64,000 bases of DNA from assembly GCA_052066835.1 (NCBI GenBank), contig JBQHRJ010000008.1. One strand, 5' to 3'. The translations under genes were made by a program, and so were the position numbers. This DNA comes from UBA2821 sp902763335. Its GTDB lineage: Bacteria; Bacillota; Clostridia; Lachnospirales; Lachnospiraceae. The notes under the pieces were generated by a model. It saw only the letters and a list, made by a program, of their open reading frames with translations. It made no database searches and was not told the origin of the DNA. This document shows, piece by piece, positions 30,189 through 38,796 of this stretch (its first letter is position 1; every line of letters begins with the position of its first letter).

Positions 30189-31010
30189 TCAAAAGTTATC
30201 AATTATACGAACTGTTATCTCAGTCACATATTCATTGACATCATCTGTTGTAAAATTATCAACCACATATCTTTCTATGTATATGTCATCTGTTTTAAGT
30301 CTGTTGGTCTCTTTATATTTTATCAGCCTCTCATATGCCTTACCTATACTGTCCCAATGCCCCTTATGATATGCCGTTATATAATTTCCTCCGGGCATTT
30401 TTTTACATTCAAGATTTTGCATGTTTCTCTCAAATAGAAGTATAATATTATCATACCTATCATATATATGATTCTCAACCATTTCACCATACTGTATATA
30501 TGCGACCTCATAATTACACTTTGCACCGGTAGTCTGAAACTCATATACCAGTTCACTCATTTTTTTGTAAAATTCCTTTTCAAAATCTCCAGATACTTTC
30601 CTAAATAAATAATATCTGTCCTGAAATGTTCTGACTGACACATCCATATAATCAGTCTTAGCTGCAATTTCTATCTTCTGCCTTCGCTGTGCAATCCACT
30701 CTTTCATAGACTGTAATTTAAATATTTCCTTATCAATCTGCTGCTCTCTCTCCGTAAACAACTCTATAAATCTGGCCGCACTTCTGTTTTTTATAAATTC
30801 CCTGATTTCCTTTAACGGCATGCCCAGATCCTTTAAAATCAATATTGTATCCAATGTCTCCGCCTGATTTATAGAATAATATCTGTAACCGTTTTCGCCC
30901 ACGATTTCAGGACTGAACAGATTAATATCATCATAATGAAACAACGTGTCCTTTGTAACTCCAACCATTTTGGCAAACTCACCCGTTGTCATATAAATAC
31001 TTCGTTCCAT
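30189..31010 (-). CDS. MerR-family transcriptional regulator, divergent from the second MATE gene
   Basis: 273 aa. MerR helix-turn-helix at 5-75 (MTTGEFAKMVGVTKDTLFHY, then GENGYRYYSIN), a dimerisation helix at about 75-115, and a GyrI-like effector domain to the end (ITAYHKGHWDSIGKAYERL). It resembles the 27773-28627 regulator in design but is clearly a separate paralogue with only moderate identity. Start ATG 31010 precedes MTTGEF by 6 codons; the internal ATG is possible. It is transcribed away from a MATE gene at 31572 from a shared intergenic region with a dyad, so it probably controls both itself and that pump. Confidence 0.85.
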   Translation of the reverse strand: MERSIYMTTGEFAKMVGVTKDTLFHYDDINLFSPEIVGENGYRYYSINQAETLDTILILKDLGMPLKEIREFIKNRSAARFIELFTEREQQIDKEIFKLQSMKEWIAQRRQKIEIAAKTDYMDVSVRTFQDRYYLFRKVSGDFEKEFYKKMSELVYEFQTTGAKCNYEVAYIQYGEMVENHIYDRYDNIILLFERNMQNLECKKMPGGNYITAYHKGHWDSIGKAYERLIKYKETNRLKTDDIYIERYVVDNFTTDDVNEYVTEITVRIIDNF

Positions 31011-31067
31011 ACATACTCCAAACTTTTATATTACTGCTTAAATCTTAAGATAATTTCTCAATTTTCC

Positions 31068-31110
31068 TTGACTATGGTGTAAGTCTATAGTATAGACTAT
31101 CACTTGTCAA
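31068..31110. promoter_or_regulatory. Overlapping divergent promoters with a central dyad
   Basis: Plus strand: TTGACT (31068-31073), 17 bp, TATAGA (31091-31096), toward the MATE gene. Minus strand: TTGACA (31105-31110), 17 bp, TAGACT (31082-31087), toward the MerR gene. The perfect dyad AGTCTATagtATAGACT (31082-31098) overlaps both -10 regions and is the likely operator. Confidence 0.6.
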
Positions 31111-31134
31111 CGTAAAATAATTCATTATATATAT

Positions 31135-31322
31135 TTGCGAAACTCTTTTATATAATCATGTGCAAATTTATAGGCTGCAAGGCTCACACGTTTACACTAT
31201 CTTCGGCTGGCAGCGGCACATAAGCAACCAAAATACAGTTGCTAAGTGCCGGCCGCCTCAGAATGTCGCTTTTGCAGCCTATAAATTTGCACATGGAGTA
31301 ATATTACTACAGAGTTTCGCAA
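31135..31322 (-). repeat. Palindromic element A, copy 2
   Basis: Outer arms TTGCGAAACTCT / AGAGTTTCGCAA are perfect (12 bp). Inner arms of 23 bp are perfect (ATGTGCAAATTTATAGGCTG and complement). The central arm has GGCAC...GTGCC enclosing GCAAC...GTTGC. The core sequence is read on the minus strand, so it is opposite in orientation to copies at 21288 and 31391. It lies just upstream of the MerR promoter. Confidence 0.85.
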
Positions 31323-31334
31323 TAATATTTCGTC

Positions 31335-31384
31335 AGGATTCAAGTGTCGGCTAGTCCCTGCAGGGACTTTTGACACCTGAATTC
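31335..31384 (+). repeat. Palindromic element B, copy 2 (internally deleted)
   Basis: Outer arms GGATTCAAGTGTC and GACACCTGAATTC (one mismatch) enclose only the last hairpin. That hairpin is GTCCCTGCAGGGAC here and GTCCCCGTAGGGGC in copy 1, a compensated change. The cloverleaf interior of copy 1 is missing. Confidence 0.7.
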
Positions 31385-31390
31385 TATTGA

Positions 31391-31546
31391 AAAACTTAGC
31401 AATCGCATACGGAGGTATTCTGAGGTACCCGGCACTTAGCGTCTATATCTAAAACATACTGCCCCACACAGTTTTCACATAGACGCTTAGTACCGCTGGT
31501 AACCGAAGATAGCGGAAGCGTGCCGACATTGCGATTGCTAAGTTTT
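31391..31546 (+). repeat. Palindromic element A, diverged copy 4
   Basis: Perfect 17-bp outer arms (AAAACTTAGCAATCGCA and complement) unrelated to those of the other copies. The core is recognisably the same: ATTCTGAGGTACCCGGCA, a central hairpin TTAGCGTCTAT...ATAGACGCTTA, then CCGAAGATAGCGGAAGCGTG. It is oriented with, and ends 25 nt before, the MATE start at 31572. Confidence 0.75.
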
Positions 31547-31571
31547 CAGTTTAATACAGGAGGCTAAAATC

Positions 31572-32912
31572 ATGAGTAATTCAATAAATAAACACTTTAC
31601 ACCGGTTTCTTTACTGAAGTTTGCAGCGCCATCTATTATAATGATGATTCTTATGTCGCTGTATACTATAACCGACGGAATATTTATATCAAGGTTTGTC
31701 GGCAGTAACGCACTTTCTTCATTAAATATTGTATTTCCAGTTTTAAATATAGCCATTGCCATTGCTACCATGCTCGCTACAGGTGGTAATGCCATTATAA
31801 GTAAATATCTTGGCGAAGGCAGAAAGCGTGAGGCAAATGAATGTATGACACAGTTTGTTGTGATAACTGTATCGTTAAGTATTATTATTTCCATTTTTAC
31901 ACTGATTTTTTTAACACCTATTTCACGTTTTCTCGGTGCAAGTGACATACTTCTTGCAGACTGTCGCAGTTACCTCGGAACAACCATACTGTTTGCACCT
32001 GCCTGTATGCTTCAGGGACTTTTTCAGTCATACCTTGTTACAGCCGGAAAACCGTCTCTCGGACTGATACTTACTATATCTGCCGGAGTCACAAATGTGG
32101 TTCTTGACTATGTATTTATCGTATGCCTGAATATGGGCATTGCCGGTGCGGCACTCGCAACCGAAATGGGACAATGTATACCTGCCATCGCCGGAGTATG
32201 TTTTTTCATATTCTCCAAAAGCGAACTGCGATTTACAAGATTCAAATTCAGATTCAAGGAACTCGGACAGGCATGTTATAACGGCTCATCAGAAATGGTC
32301 ACACAGCTCTCAAATGCCATTGTCACATTTTTATTTAACATTGTTCTCATGCGTCTTGCCGGAGAACACGGTGTTGCCGCCATCACCATACTTTTGTACG
32401 GGCAGTTCCTGTTTAATGCATTTTATCTTGGATTGTCGATAGGTATAAGCCCTATCGCTGGATTTAACTACGGTGCAAAGAACCATAAAGAGCTGAAAAA
32501 TATATATAAGATTTCATTTATATTTGTAGCTGCTTCATCAGTTGTAATGGCTGTAGCTGCCATATTATTATCTACACCTATTATGACAGTTTTCACAGAT
32601 GATGCAGAGACTTTTAATCTGGCAGCATCAGGATTTAAACTCTTTGCCATCAGCTTTTTATTCAGCGGACTTAATATAATGTCATCGGGATTTTTCACTG
32701 CTCTGTCAAACGGAAAAATATCCGCAATTATATCATTTTGCAGAACACTTGTATTTATATCACTGTCACTTATTTTATTACCGGAAATAATAGGAATAAC
32801 AGGTGCATGGATTGCCATCCCTGTAGCAGAATTTCTTACTCTGCTTGTGACCGTTCCAATGCACCTGCAATATTTTATAAAGAGTGGAAAAAGAAATTAT
32901 TTTACTGATTAA
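31572..32912 (+). CDS. MATE-family efflux transporter
   Basis: 446 aa, ATG preceded by CAGGAGG at 8 nt. Begins MSNSINKHFTPVSLLKFAAP and has 12 hydrophobic segments in two halves, with SLYTITDGIFISRFVG in helix 1-2, a signature of the Clostridia MATE group. Exports drugs or metabolites by cation antiport; the substrate is unknown. It is divergent from the MerR gene at 30189-31010, with a predicted leader of about 470 nt that would contain elements A2, B2 and A4. Its stop codon overlaps that of metQ (32909) on the other strand, so no separate terminator fits between them. Confidence 0.88.
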   Translation: MSNSINKHFTPVSLLKFAAPSIIMMILMSLYTITDGIFISRFVGSNALSSLNIVFPVLNIAIAIATMLATGGNAIISKYLGEGRKREANECMTQFVVITVSLSIIISIFTLIFLTPISRFLGASDILLADCRSYLGTTILFAPACMLQGLFQSYLVTAGKPSLGLILTISAGVTNVVLDYVFIVCLNMGIAGAALATEMGQCIPAIAGVCFFIFSKSELRFTRFKFRFKELGQACYNGSSEMVTQLSNAIVTFLFNIVLMRLAGEHGVAAITILLYGQFLFNAFYLGLSIGISPIAGFNYGAKNHKELKNIYKISFIFVAASSVVMAVAAILLSTPIMTVFTDDAETFNLAASGFKLFAISFLFSGLNIMSSGFFTALSNGKISAIISFCRTLVFISLSLILLPEIIGITGAWIAIPVAEFLTLLVTVPMHLQYFIKSGKRNYFTD

Positions 32913-33736
32913 TCCTCAAATGGAACAACTGCTCCATCGTATGTTTCATTAATGTAATCTTTAATATCGTCAGATTTGAGTACCTCGATAAGTGCCTTTA
33001 TAGCGTCACTGTCTTCATTTCCTTCTTTGACTGCTATTACATTAACATATGTTTTAGCAGCCTCTGAATCTGACTTTTCACTTGCAATAGCATCTTTTCC
33101 TACTGAGAATCCTGCCTGAAGAGCATAGTTTCCGTTTAATACGACATATGCTGTTTCATCTACAACTCTTGCTACCTGTGCTGCCTCAAGTTCTACTATC
33201 TTGATGTTGTGAGGATTTTCTTCTATATCATTAACTGTTGCCTCAAGTCCGGCACCATCTTTTAATGTAATGATTCCGTTATCCTGTAAAAGCATTAAAG
33301 CTCTTGCTTCATTTGTTGTATCATTTGGAACTGCGATAAAATCTCCATCAGCAATGTCACCGAGTGATTTTTTTGTTCCCGGATAAATTCCAAACGGCTC
33401 ATAATGTATTCCGCCTGCATTTACAAGGTGTGTTCCCTTTTCTTCATTGAAGCTCTCAAGGTATGGAATGTGCTGGAAATAATTTGCATCAAAATCTCCA
33501 CTTTCTACTACTTCATTTGGCTGTACATAATCATCGAATACTTTTACCTCAAGCTTGTATCCTTTTTTCTCTAATAACGGTTTTGCTTTTTCAAGTATCT
33601 CTGCATGAGGTGTTGCAGATGCTGCAACCTTAATCGTCTTTTCTTTGCTTTCTGATTTGCCGCATGCTGTAAGTGAGCTTACTAATACTACTCCTGTTAA
33701 TGTTACTGCTAATAATTTTTTCAATGTTTTCTTCAT
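32909..33736 (-). CDS. metQ: Methionine ABC transporter substrate-binding lipoprotein MetQ
   Basis: 275 aa from ATG 33736 (AAGGAGAG 7 nt upstream). Signal peptide with lipobox LTAC (Cys at about 25), so a lipoprotein. The body matches the NlpA/MetQ family: KVAASATPHAEILEKAKPLL, DFDANYFQHIPYLESFN, PNDTTNEARAL and NGNYALQAG. It delivers methionine to MetNI. Last gene of metNIQ, 17 nt after metI. The stop TAA overlaps the convergent MATE stop. Confidence 0.92.
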   Translation of the reverse strand: MKKTLKKLLAVTLTGVVLVSSLTACGKSESKEKTIKVAASATPHAEILEKAKPLLEKKGYKLEVKVFDDYVQPNEVVESGDFDANYFQHIPYLESFNEEKGTHLVNAGGIHYEPFGIYPGTKKSLGDIADGDFIAVPNDTTNEARALMLLQDNGIITLKDGAGLEATVNDIEENPHNIKIVELEAAQVARVVDETAYVVLNGNYALQAGFSVGKDAIASEKSDSEAAKTYVNVIAVKEGNEDSDAIKALIEVLKSDDIKDYINETYDGAVVPFED

Positions 33737-33753
33737 AATCAATCTCTCCTTTT

Positions 33754-34410
33754 TTATCGTTTATCTAAATGTTTTGCTATAAACATTCCAACCGACTGAA
33801 ATATTTGAACTGTCAGTACCAGAAGTACAACAGTCACAATCATGATATCTGTCTGATACCTGTAGTATCCGTATCTTACTGCGATATCACCAAGTCCGCC
33901 TCCGCCTACGGCACCTGCCATGGCTGAATATCCGAGTATGGTTCCTATCGCTATAGTAGCTCCTGTTATTATCGAAGTTCTTCCCTCGACTAAAAGCACC
34001 TTCACAATAATTCTAAATGTTCCGGCACCCATGGCTCTCGCCGCTTCTACAACTCCGGCATCCACTTCCTTTAATGAAGATTCTACCATTCTGGCTATAA
34101 AAGGTATGGCTGCTGCCACCAGAGGTACTATAGTTGCCGTAGAACCATAACTTTTACCAAGAATAAGTCTGGTGAACGGAATTAACAATATTAATAAAAT
34201 CAAAAACGGAATACTTCGCACAATATTTGCTATTACATCAAGTATTTTGTATATCACTCTGTTCGGCTTAAGTCCGTCTTTATCTGTAATGCATAACAGC
34301 ACTCCCATCGGAAGTCCGAACAGATATCCGAAAAATGTAGAAACCAGCGTCATATATAATGTTTCCACAATTCCGTTTTCAATCATCGTTACAATTTCTT
34401 CACTCCACAT
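33754..34410 (-). CDS. metI: Methionine ABC transporter permease MetI
   Basis: 218 aa with about five membrane helices and the permease EAA-type loop (EAARAMGAGTFRIIVKVLL). The family-typical N-terminus (ETLYMTLVSTFFGYLFGLPMG) and GGGGLGDIAVRYGY near the C-terminus are present. It forms the D/L-methionine importer with MetN and MetQ. Its start overlaps the end of metN by 11 nt, indicating translational coupling. Confidence 0.93.
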   Translation of the reverse strand: MWSEEIVTMIENGIVETLYMTLVSTFFGYLFGLPMGVLLCITDKDGLKPNRVIYKILDVIANIVRSIPFLILLILLIPFTRLILGKSYGSTATIVPLVAAAIPFIARMVESSLKEVDAGVVEAARAMGAGTFRIIVKVLLVEGRTSIITGATIAIGTILGYSAMAGAVGGGGLGDIAVRYGYYRYQTDIMIVTVVLLVLTVQIFQSVGMFIAKHLDKR

Positions 34411-35455
34411 TTATGACACCTTCCTTCCATTTATCATCTACAACTTCCATCTCTATATTTCGTTCACGGAAATACTTCTGAACTTCTGAAAGTCCTGCAA
34501 AATCTTTTTTAAATTCAAGTATCATCTCACCCTTTGCCACTCCGCCTACATTCTTTGTAGAAGCCTTTAGTATATTAACAGGTTCTTTGAATGTGAGTAT
34601 CATATTGGAGATAACCGGTTCAAATGCTGAATTTTCTGAGTAAACAATTCTTACTCTGATTCCATTCTGTATATTTGAAGCTGTATGAATGGTTTCTTTA
34701 TCTGTAGGACTGTCAACATCTGAACTTAACAGTTCTTTTGCAACATCTGATTTCGGATGGTTAAATATTTCTATCGTATCACCCTTTTCAACAATCTGAC
34801 CTTCTTTCATGATTGCCACATTTTTACATATCTCTCTTACAACTGACATCTGATGAGTGATAATCACTATGGTAATACCAAAGTCCTGATTTATCTTTCT
34901 TAGCAGTTCAAGAATGGATGATGTTGTCTGCGGGTCCAATGCACTGGTTGCTTCATCACACAACAATATTTTAGGATTTGAAGCAAGTGCCCTTGCTATG
35001 GCAACTCTCTGCTTTTGTCCTCCGGACAACTGTGACGGATACGCCTTAGCCTTATCTGATAACCCGACTATTTTAAGAAGCTCCTCTGCCCTTTTCACTG
35101 CTTTCTTCTTAGATACACCCTGTATATATAAAGGAAAACATATATTTTCTATAACTGATTTTTGCATGAGCAGATTGAAATGCTGAAATATCATTCCTAT
35201 ATTTTCACGCTTTTTTCTAAGCTGCTTATTTGATAATTCTGAAAGTTCCTGACCCTGTACTCTAACGCTTCCTTCTGTAGGAGTCTCAAGATAATTCATA
35301 CATCGCACCAATGTACTCTTACCGGCACCTGACATTCCAATGATTCCAAAGATGTCACCGGCTTCTATCGAAAGACTTACATCATTTAACGCATGTACTT
35401 CTCCCTCTTTTGTCTTAAATGTTTTATAAACATGACTTATTTCAATCTCAGCCAT
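34400..35455 (-). CDS. metN: Methionine ABC transporter ATP-binding protein MetN
   Basis: 351 aa. Walker A GMSGAGKST (39-47), Q-loop IFQHFNLL, signature LSGGQKQR, Walker B ILLCDEATSALDP and H-loop ITHQM are all intact. Residues 265-345 form the NIL regulatory domain that binds methionine and gives feedback inhibition. First gene of metNIQ, driven by a near-consensus promoter at 35520-35548. I see no S-box (SAM) or T-box leader in the 65 nt between promoter and start, so regulation by such a riboswitch is unlikely here. Confidence 0.93.
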   Translation of the reverse strand: MAEIEISHVYKTFKTKEGEVHALNDVSLSIEAGDIFGIIGMSGAGKSTLVRCMNYLETPTEGSVRVQGQELSELSNKQLRKKRENIGMIFQHFNLLMQKSVIENICFPLYIQGVSKKKAVKRAEELLKIVGLSDKAKAYPSQLSGGQKQRVAIARALASNPKILLCDEATSALDPQTTSSILELLRKINQDFGITIVIITHQMSVVREICKNVAIMKEGQIVEKGDTIEIFNHPKSDVAKELLSSDVDSPTDKETIHTASNIQNGIRVRIVYSENSAFEPVISNMILTFKEPVNILKASTKNVGGVAKGEMILEFKKDFAGLSEVQKYFRERNIEMEVVDDKWKEGVINVE

Positions 35456-35519
35456 TCACCTTCACCTCTTTCCCATATTTTTCCTATGTGTTTTATATGA
35501 TTTAAGCTTATGTTTTGGG

Positions 35520-35548
35520 ATTATACACGGGATTTTCACAATTGTCAA
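35520..35548 (-). promoter_or_regulatory. Consensus promoter of metNIQ
   Basis: TTGACA (35543-35548), 17 bp, TATAAT (35520-35525) on the minus strand: both hexamers match the sigma-A consensus exactly. Confidence 0.9.
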
Positions 35549-35565
35549 GAGTTTTTTTAATAAAA

Positions 35566-35597
35566 TCAAAAAAAACCGACGTGATTACCACGCCGGT
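35566..35597 (-). terminator. Terminator of the chemotaxis-receptor gene
   Basis: Located after the stop at 35610 on the minus strand. Stem ACCGGCGTG / CACGTCGGT (35575-35597, one G-U), 5-nt loop, then a run of T on the minus strand (complement of 35566-35574). It ends just before the metNIQ promoter. Confidence 0.85.
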
Positions 35598-35609
35598 CTT
35601 TGAATCATA

Positions 35610-37604
35610 TTAGTCAATTTTGAATTTTCCGATTTCTTCTGTTATCTCAGATACAATATCTTTAAGTTCTTTACCCGCAGATACGACCTTTTCTCCATCT
35701 TTTGAAAATTCCTCGGATATCTTTATAACCTGTTCATAGGTCTCACTTATCACCTGGGTACTTGCAGTCTGTTCCTCAACACTGGCTGCCATATCCGTTA
35801 TAACATTGCTTATATTTTCAATGGCATCATTTACCGTATCCATAAGTGTACTTATCTCTGTTATGCTTCCATTAATCTGTTCAAATACATCAGATGTATT
35901 TGTAACGTTTTCAACTCCTGCATTTACCTTATCTATACTGAGTGATGTCTTATCAGAAACAACACCTATAAGTCCATCCATCTTAGTAGTAACTGCCACT
36001 ATGTCAACCGCTGAATTTCCACAGTCCTCTGCAAGCTTTCTTATTTCTTCTGCCACAACTGCAAAACCTTTTCCTGCCTCACCCGCTCTTGCAGCCTCTA
36101 TGGAAGCATTTAATGCTAAAAGGTTTGTCTGGTCGGCTATTCCCTGTATAACCTGAACCATATTATTTATGCCTTCAATGCCCTCTGCTACATTATTAAC
36201 TGCATCTTTAAGTTCCGATGAAACCTCTGAAATACTCTTCATGGTCTCATTCATATGAGTTACCTGTACTTTTCCGTTTTCAACCATCGAAACAGCATTG
36301 TGAATCTTATCTTTAACCTGTGAAGATGCCTGAGTGGTATCATACACATTCATTGTAAGTCCGTCCGTTCCCTGTGCGATTACATGAATACCCTCATTTA
36401 ATCCCTCAAGAGTATCTGTAAGATTCTGCATTGATACAAGCTGCGTGTCTGCTGATTCCTGCAAATGTGCAGCCACTTCCATATTAGTCTCAGACTGGGT
36501 ACCCATATGCTCCACGTCCGACCTGATTTTCTTCATTGTGTCTTTCAGTTTTTCATCAAGCTGATTCATATTTCTTCCTATACGTCCCAGCTCATCAGAG
36601 GATTTAACCGCACATACCGTATTCAGGTCGAGGTCCTTAATTTTATTTATGGCATTGTCGATTTTCGGAACCGGTTTCATCAATATAGTCAGCACTACAA
36701 TAAGAACTATTATCTGAAGAACTATTCCAAGTGCCATGGTTACAAATGATGCGTTCTTTATTCCAGAAGCTCTTGTTACTACATCATGTTTAGGCACAAC
36801 AATAACGGTAATAAAATTTGTATCTGTTATTTTATCAGCAGATATATAATATTTACCCGCTTCTTTTACTTTATTATAAGATTTATTACTGACAATATCC
36901 TTTACCGTGTCGATAATAATATCGTCTATATCATCCGTTGTTTTTCCGTTCCAATCTTCATTTTCACGGTTTCCCATTATCAGTCCTGATGTCTCATCAA
37001 TTGCAAATGCATATCCCGAAACACCTATATCCTGTTTCTCCAATGCATCTTTAAGTGTTGTAAGCGGCATGTCCGCTGATATGACACCTATAACCTTACC
37101 CGAATCATTTTTTATGTTTGCATAGATTGATATTATGTATTCTCCACTTTCCGCATCAAGATAACACTCACCAAATGTAACTTCATCTGCCTTAAGTCCT
37201 TCCGTGTACCAGGGTCTTTCCTTCATGACCCAGTCATCTCCCGGAGTCCACATTTTATCAATATATGTGCCATCCTCAAGTCCACAGTATATTCCGTTAG
37301 GAATAATATCAAGATATGCATCGGCTATGCTTAATACATATTTCTCTATGTCTTCCGATGTCTTACATGACTTTTCCACGGATGTCTGGATATTTTTTAC
37401 CAGACCTATCACCTGATTAAGTTCCGCATGCATCTGATTATTAACATTCTCCTGAGACAGCTCAATCTCATTTATGAAGTTCTCTTCTACAACATTTTTT
37501 CCTTCTCCATAAGTGAATATAAATACAAGGAGATATGCCAGAATGACAAACGGTACCATTGTAAACAGAATTTTATTTTTCAAGCTTTTTTTTATAAATT
37601 TCAT
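35610..37604 (-). CDS. Methyl-accepting chemotaxis protein with dCache-type sensor
   Basis: 664 aa from ATG 37604 (GGAGGAAAACAG). TM1 at about 11-31, then an extracellular dCache-like domain (DIIPNGIYCGLEDGTYID, WYTEGLKADEVTFGECYLD, GVISADMPLTTL) and TM2 near 280-305. A HAMP segment (PKIDNAINKIKDLDLNT) follows. The cytoplasmic coiled-coil signalling domain has the hairpin tip GIADQTNLLALNASIEAARAG (shown in part: NLLALNASIEAARAGEAGKG), with VEEQTAS as a methylation-site-like end. Senses a small molecule, possibly an amino acid, and signals through CheA/CheW, which are not in this window. Monocistronic. Confidence 0.9.
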   Translation of the reverse strand: MKFIKKSLKNKILFTMVPFVILAYLLVFIFTYGEGKNVVEENFINEIELSQENVNNQMHAELNQVIGLVKNIQTSVEKSCKTSEDIEKYVLSIADAYLDIIPNGIYCGLEDGTYIDKMWTPGDDWVMKERPWYTEGLKADEVTFGECYLDAESGEYIISIYANIKNDSGKVIGVISADMPLTTLKDALEKQDIGVSGYAFAIDETSGLIMGNRENEDWNGKTTDDIDDIIIDTVKDIVSNKSYNKVKEAGKYYISADKITDTNFITVIVVPKHDVVTRASGIKNASFVTMALGIVLQIIVLIVVLTILMKPVPKIDNAINKIKDLDLNTVCAVKSSDELGRIGRNMNQLDEKLKDTMKKIRSDVEHMGTQSETNMEVAAHLQESADTQLVSMQNLTDTLEGLNEGIHVIAQGTDGLTMNVYDTTQASSQVKDKIHNAVSMVENGKVQVTHMNETMKSISEVSSELKDAVNNVAEGIEGINNMVQVIQGIADQTNLLALNASIEAARAGEAGKGFAVVAEEIRKLAEDCGNSAVDIVAVTTKMDGLIGVVSDKTSLSIDKVNAGVENVTNTSDVFEQINGSITEISTLMDTVNDAIENISNVITDMAASVEEQTASTQVISETYEQVIKISEEFSKDGEKVVSAGKELKDIVSEITEEIGKFKID

Positions 37605-37703
37605 CTGTTTTCCTCCTTCGCAGCATAAATATTTTTTATATTTTATCATTTTTATGCATTTTTTCCGTAATTTTATACACAAAAATATATTAAAATTGCT
37701 GTT

Positions 37704-37883
37704 TTATTCCGGCCATATACTGCCCTCATCAAGATTATTTTTTATAAGCCAGTCATCTTCTGCTCTTACCGCTTTTTCATTTCCATTTTCATCCTCAAGG
37801 TATACCGTAACTTTTGCCGGTTCCCCCGGCTGACGTTCCTCACATCCATAATCTCCGTCAAATATCTGCTTTATTTTCCACAT
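37704..37883 (-). CDS. Small conserved-looking protein of unknown function
   Basis: 59 aa from ATG 37883: MWKIKQIFDGDYGCEERQPG, then a beta-rich acidic stretch and DDWLIKNNLDEGSIWPE. The frame is open to 37952, but that would overlap the EamA gene and lacks a site; AGAGGTG lies 11 nt before ATG 37883. The even spacing of charged and aromatic residues looks like a real small protein. It starts 29 nt after the EamA stop, so it is likely the last gene of that operon. 37605-37703 downstream is AT-rich with no terminator I can identify. Confidence 0.55.
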   Translation of the reverse strand: MWKIKQIFDGDYGCEERQPGEPAKVTVYLEDENGNEKAVRAEDDWLIKNNLDEGSIWPE

Positions 37884-37912
37884 TTTACTATTTGCACCTC
37901 TATTTTGAATTT

Positions 37913-38776
37913 TTACATCATCGCAAGCATTATTGTTCCCACAAGAATGCATATAAGTCCAAGCATTGCTTTCTTTGTCAGTTTTTCATGGAATACTACC
38001 CACGAAAATGCTATGGTTACGAGAATGCTTAATTTGTCTATCGGCACTACCACACTTGCAGGTCCTTCCTGTAATGCTCTGTAATAGCACATCCATGATG
38101 CTCCTGTTGCGAGACCTGACAGCATGATAAATCCCAGTTCTTTCTTTTCTATCTCTTTTACTTCTGAAGTTTTTCCCATTACGAATACCATCATCCACGA
38201 CATGACTAATACCACCGTCGTTCTGATAGCTGTTCCAAGATTTGAATCAATACCTTCAATTCCTATCTTTCCGAGAATTGCCGTAAGACTGGCAAATACT
38301 GCTGACAGAACGGCATATACAAGCCATTCTTTACTGCCGCTCTGCTTATTTTCTGTTTCCTTTTTGGTAATCATTAACATTGTTCCGACACCTATAAGTA
38401 CAACAGACAATGCCTTACCATAGCTTAAGCCCTCTCCCAAAAAGATTAATGCCAGTAATATTGTGAGTATGGTACTTGATTTATCAATAGGAACTACTTT
38501 ATTTATATCACCTTTCTGCAGTGCGTGAAAATAACAGAGCCATGATGCCCCCGTTGCAAGTCCTGATAATACAAGAAACAACAGCGTTTTACTGCTTATG
38601 GAAGTTATTCCACCGATTGTTCCCGTAACCAGCACCATAATCCACGAAAACAAAAGTACAATTATTGTACGAATTGCAGTTGCCACGTCAGAATCCGTTT
38701 TTTTAATACCACATTTTGCAAGAATTGACGTAATTCCTGCAAAAAACGAAGAACCTATTGCATACAGAATCCACAT
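37913..38776 (-). CDS. EamA-family (DMT superfamily) transporter
   Basis: 287 aa, ten membrane helices as two homologous EamA halves of about 140 residues. Each half has the repeated SGLATGASW-CYxxAL motif (residues about 75 and 217) followed by VVPIDK. The family exports amino acids, metabolites or nucleotide sugars. The motif pair is typical of the RhaT/YdcZ-like EamA subgroup. Start 38776 has AAGAGGAA upstream. It lies 20 nt after the BMP-type gene in the same operon, so it may export or import the ligand sensed by that system. Confidence 0.85.
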   Translation of the reverse strand: MWILYAIGSSFFAGITSILAKCGIKKTDSDVATAIRTIIVLLFSWIMVLVTGTIGGITSISSKTLLFLVLSGLATGASWLCYFHALQKGDINKVVPIDKSSTILTILLALIFLGEGLSYGKALSVVLIGVGTMLMITKKETENKQSGSKEWLVYAVLSAVFASLTAILGKIGIEGIDSNLGTAIRTTVVLVMSWMMVFVMGKTSEVKEIEKKELGFIMLSGLATGASWMCYYRALQEGPASVVVPIDKLSILVTIAFSWVVFHEKLTKKAMLGLICILVGTIMLAMM

Positions 38777-38796
38777 TTTACATTCCTCTTTTCACA

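Noticed and set aside
35456..35519. Possible SAM riboswitch before metNIQ
   Set aside because: The space between promoter and start is about 65 nt, with none of the S-box conserved elements.
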